A model generated the notes under the pieces. That model was not told where the DNA came from. It made no database searches and was given only the letters and a program-made list of their open reading frames with translations. Positions 63,090 to 64,000 of a DNA stretch of 64,000 nucleotides are shown one piece after another. Within the stretch, counting starts at the first letter, position 1. The number at the start of each line of letters is the position of its first letter. The translations under genes were made by a program, and so were the position numbers. Source of the stretch: an uncultured Bacteroides sp. (lineage in GTDB: Bacteria > Bacteroidota > Bacteroidia > Bacteroidales > Bacteroidaceae); the NCBI RefSeq assembly GCF_910578895.1, contig NZ_CAJTSC010000002.1, positions 62,261-126,260 on the forward strand, written 5' to 3'.

Positions 63090-64000
63090 TCAATTCTGTT
63101 TGGTTTTCAGTTCATCCGGCGCATCCTTGGCATACGACTTTACATCCCCTGCCACTTTTGTAAACAATGCCTGTACCTGTTCAAGGGAAACATTGGCAGC
63201 AGGGCGGAAATCGTCGGAATTCATATAGTCTAAGATAGCTTTACGCATCTGGCGGGCAACGACACGTTTTTCCGGTTGCGTGGTGACGTCCATACTTGTC
63301 ATCATCAACTTTCCATTCAATACGTTCGCTTCGAACAGTACCCCTATCTTGCGACTGATGAACCAAGTGTCTATACTTTGGACTATCGGTTGGAAATCAT
63401 CCGGGAAACCGGTGAACTGCATTACCTGCGCCCTGTTCAGCAACTCCCACCATTGCAAATTGCTATGATATTCGGTAGGAAACCTCTTGAAAAGCGGATG
63501 ATGGTCATTCAGAAAAATACCGGTAGTATGCGGGGGACGCATTTTAAACCAGGATGTATTCCAAAACACAGGGGTAAAATGCTGTACCACCTCTTTCCCA
63601 TAACTTACCTTACCGGCTGCCGTCACCAGTACGTTGCCGCCCTGTTTCAATACCGATACGGCTTTCGCATCCAATGTATCCGTCACATATACCTCACCTT
63701 CCTCCAACTCCGTACGCGCCGGATACACCCAAAAATCCCAGTCATTGACGGCACCCGTGTTCCCCATGCGTATTTCCAAGTTCAATTTCTGCGGAGTGTC
63801 AATGGCAGCCAACTTTAAATCCACACTGCCCAAAGAGAAAAGGTTTCCTATAGGAACGTCACCGATGCCGACTGTGCCGTGAGCATATACCTTTCCATAG
63901 TTGTCCCTGACCGTATAAACTGTTTTTACTTCCGGCAACGGTGCCGCCCCGAAATGAGCAACTTCTATGTCCGCATGAAAAGTTTCATCGTTGGTGTACA
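63090..64000 (-). CDS. C-terminal part of a large glycoside-hydrolase-like protein (possibly GH2 type; runs off the right edge)
   Basis: The frame is open from the right edge (YTNDETFHADIEVAHFG at the edge) to a stop at 63090, giving about 303 residues. It contains a beta-sandwich region (about 1-95 of the fragment), then an alpha/beta region DTLDAKAVSVLKQGGNVLVT, WFKMRPPHTTGIFLNDHHPL, and a final helical stretch KRVVARQMRKAILDYMNSDD ending KTKQN. This resembles the C-terminal parts of secreted GH2-like enzymes of Bacteroides, but the catalytic domain is outside the window, so the family is not proven. It converges on the repressor gene with 14 bases between the stops. Confidence 0.5.
   Translation of the reverse strand, partial: YTNDETFHADIEVAHFGAAPLPEVKTVYTVRDNYGKVYAHGTVGIGDVPIGNLFSLGSVDLKLAAIDTPQKLNLEIRMGNTGAVNDWDFWVYPARTELEEGEVYVTDTLDAKAVSVLKQGGNVLVTAAGKVSYGKEVVQHFTPVFWNTSWFKMRPPHTTGIFLNDHHPLFKRFPTEYHSNLQWWELLNRAQVMQFTGFPDDFQPIVQSIDTWFISRKIGVLFEANVLNGKLMMTSMDVTTQPEKRVVARQMRKAILDYMNSDDFRPAANVSLEQVQALFTKVAGDVKSYAKDAPDELKTKQN

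Noticed and set aside
1..64000. CRISPR arrays, rRNA genes and full insertion sequences
   Set aside because: No direct-repeat/spacer pattern, rRNA sequence or transposase gene was seen; the only tandem repeats are the 21- and 22-base arrays without unique spacers of CRISPR size.

Overview
The window is chromosomal DNA from a Bacteroides species; the exact species cannot be fixed from sequence alone. The grounds are SusC/SusD-type genes, many lipoprotein signals, Bacteroides-type promoters (TTTG or TTG about 19 bases before TAnnTTTG), and a cellobiose 2-epimerase / sugar symporter / mannosylglucose phosphorylase / GH26 operon like the one described in B. fragilis.

Layout. 1-1628 is the 5' part of carB on the minus strand, preceded by a leader with a short peptide, a U-rich tract and a terminator hairpin. 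1914-2306 and 27996-28440 are two copies of one non-coding repeat element in inverted orientation. They bracket a 25.6 kb mannan/glucomannan utilisation locus (2299-27902, all minus strand): AraC regulator, GH3, SusC, SusD, surface glycan-binding protein, two related unclassified barrel proteins, GH26, GH5, GH3, a broken UroD-like gene, then GH26, GH130 phosphorylase, GPH symporter and epimerase. In the inferred route, surface and periplasmic GH26/GH5 enzymes cut mannan, SusCD imports oligosaccharides, the symporter takes up mannobiose, the epimerase converts it to mannosylglucose, and the GH130 enzyme yields mannose 1-phosphate and glucose. The ROK kinase at 36.9 kb could phosphorylate the glucose.

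28.7-47.2 kb is ordinary core sequence: aldo/keto reductase, DUF4136 lipoprotein and barrel protein, GH3-serine hydrolase fusion, a split 5'-nucleotidase pair, rplS, ROK kinase, a MacB-type ABC/adaptor/TolC export operon, a basic secreted protein, a CvfB-like S1 protein, malate dehydrogenase, and tRNA-Phe and tRNA-Pro. Four short palindromic MITE-like elements (ends GAGCCTGTTTAAA) are scattered from 28.5 to 54.6 kb.

47.4-63.1 kb is the most unusual part: a complete-looking non-contractile (siphovirus-like) tail operon with tail tube, hub, fibre, chaperone-like protein, tape measure, distal-tail-like protein, M15 endolysin and a candidate single-protein spanin. A divergent LexA/CI-type S24 repressor with its operators lies upstream. 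No capsid, portal, terminase or integrase gene is present, and host genes lie directly on both sides. It looks like a domesticated, DNA-damage-inducible tail particle (F-type tailocin-like) rather than a whole prophage. A secreted cargo gene with its own promoter sits inside it on the opposite strand. The window ends in the C-terminal part of a large secreted glycoside-hydrolase-like gene.
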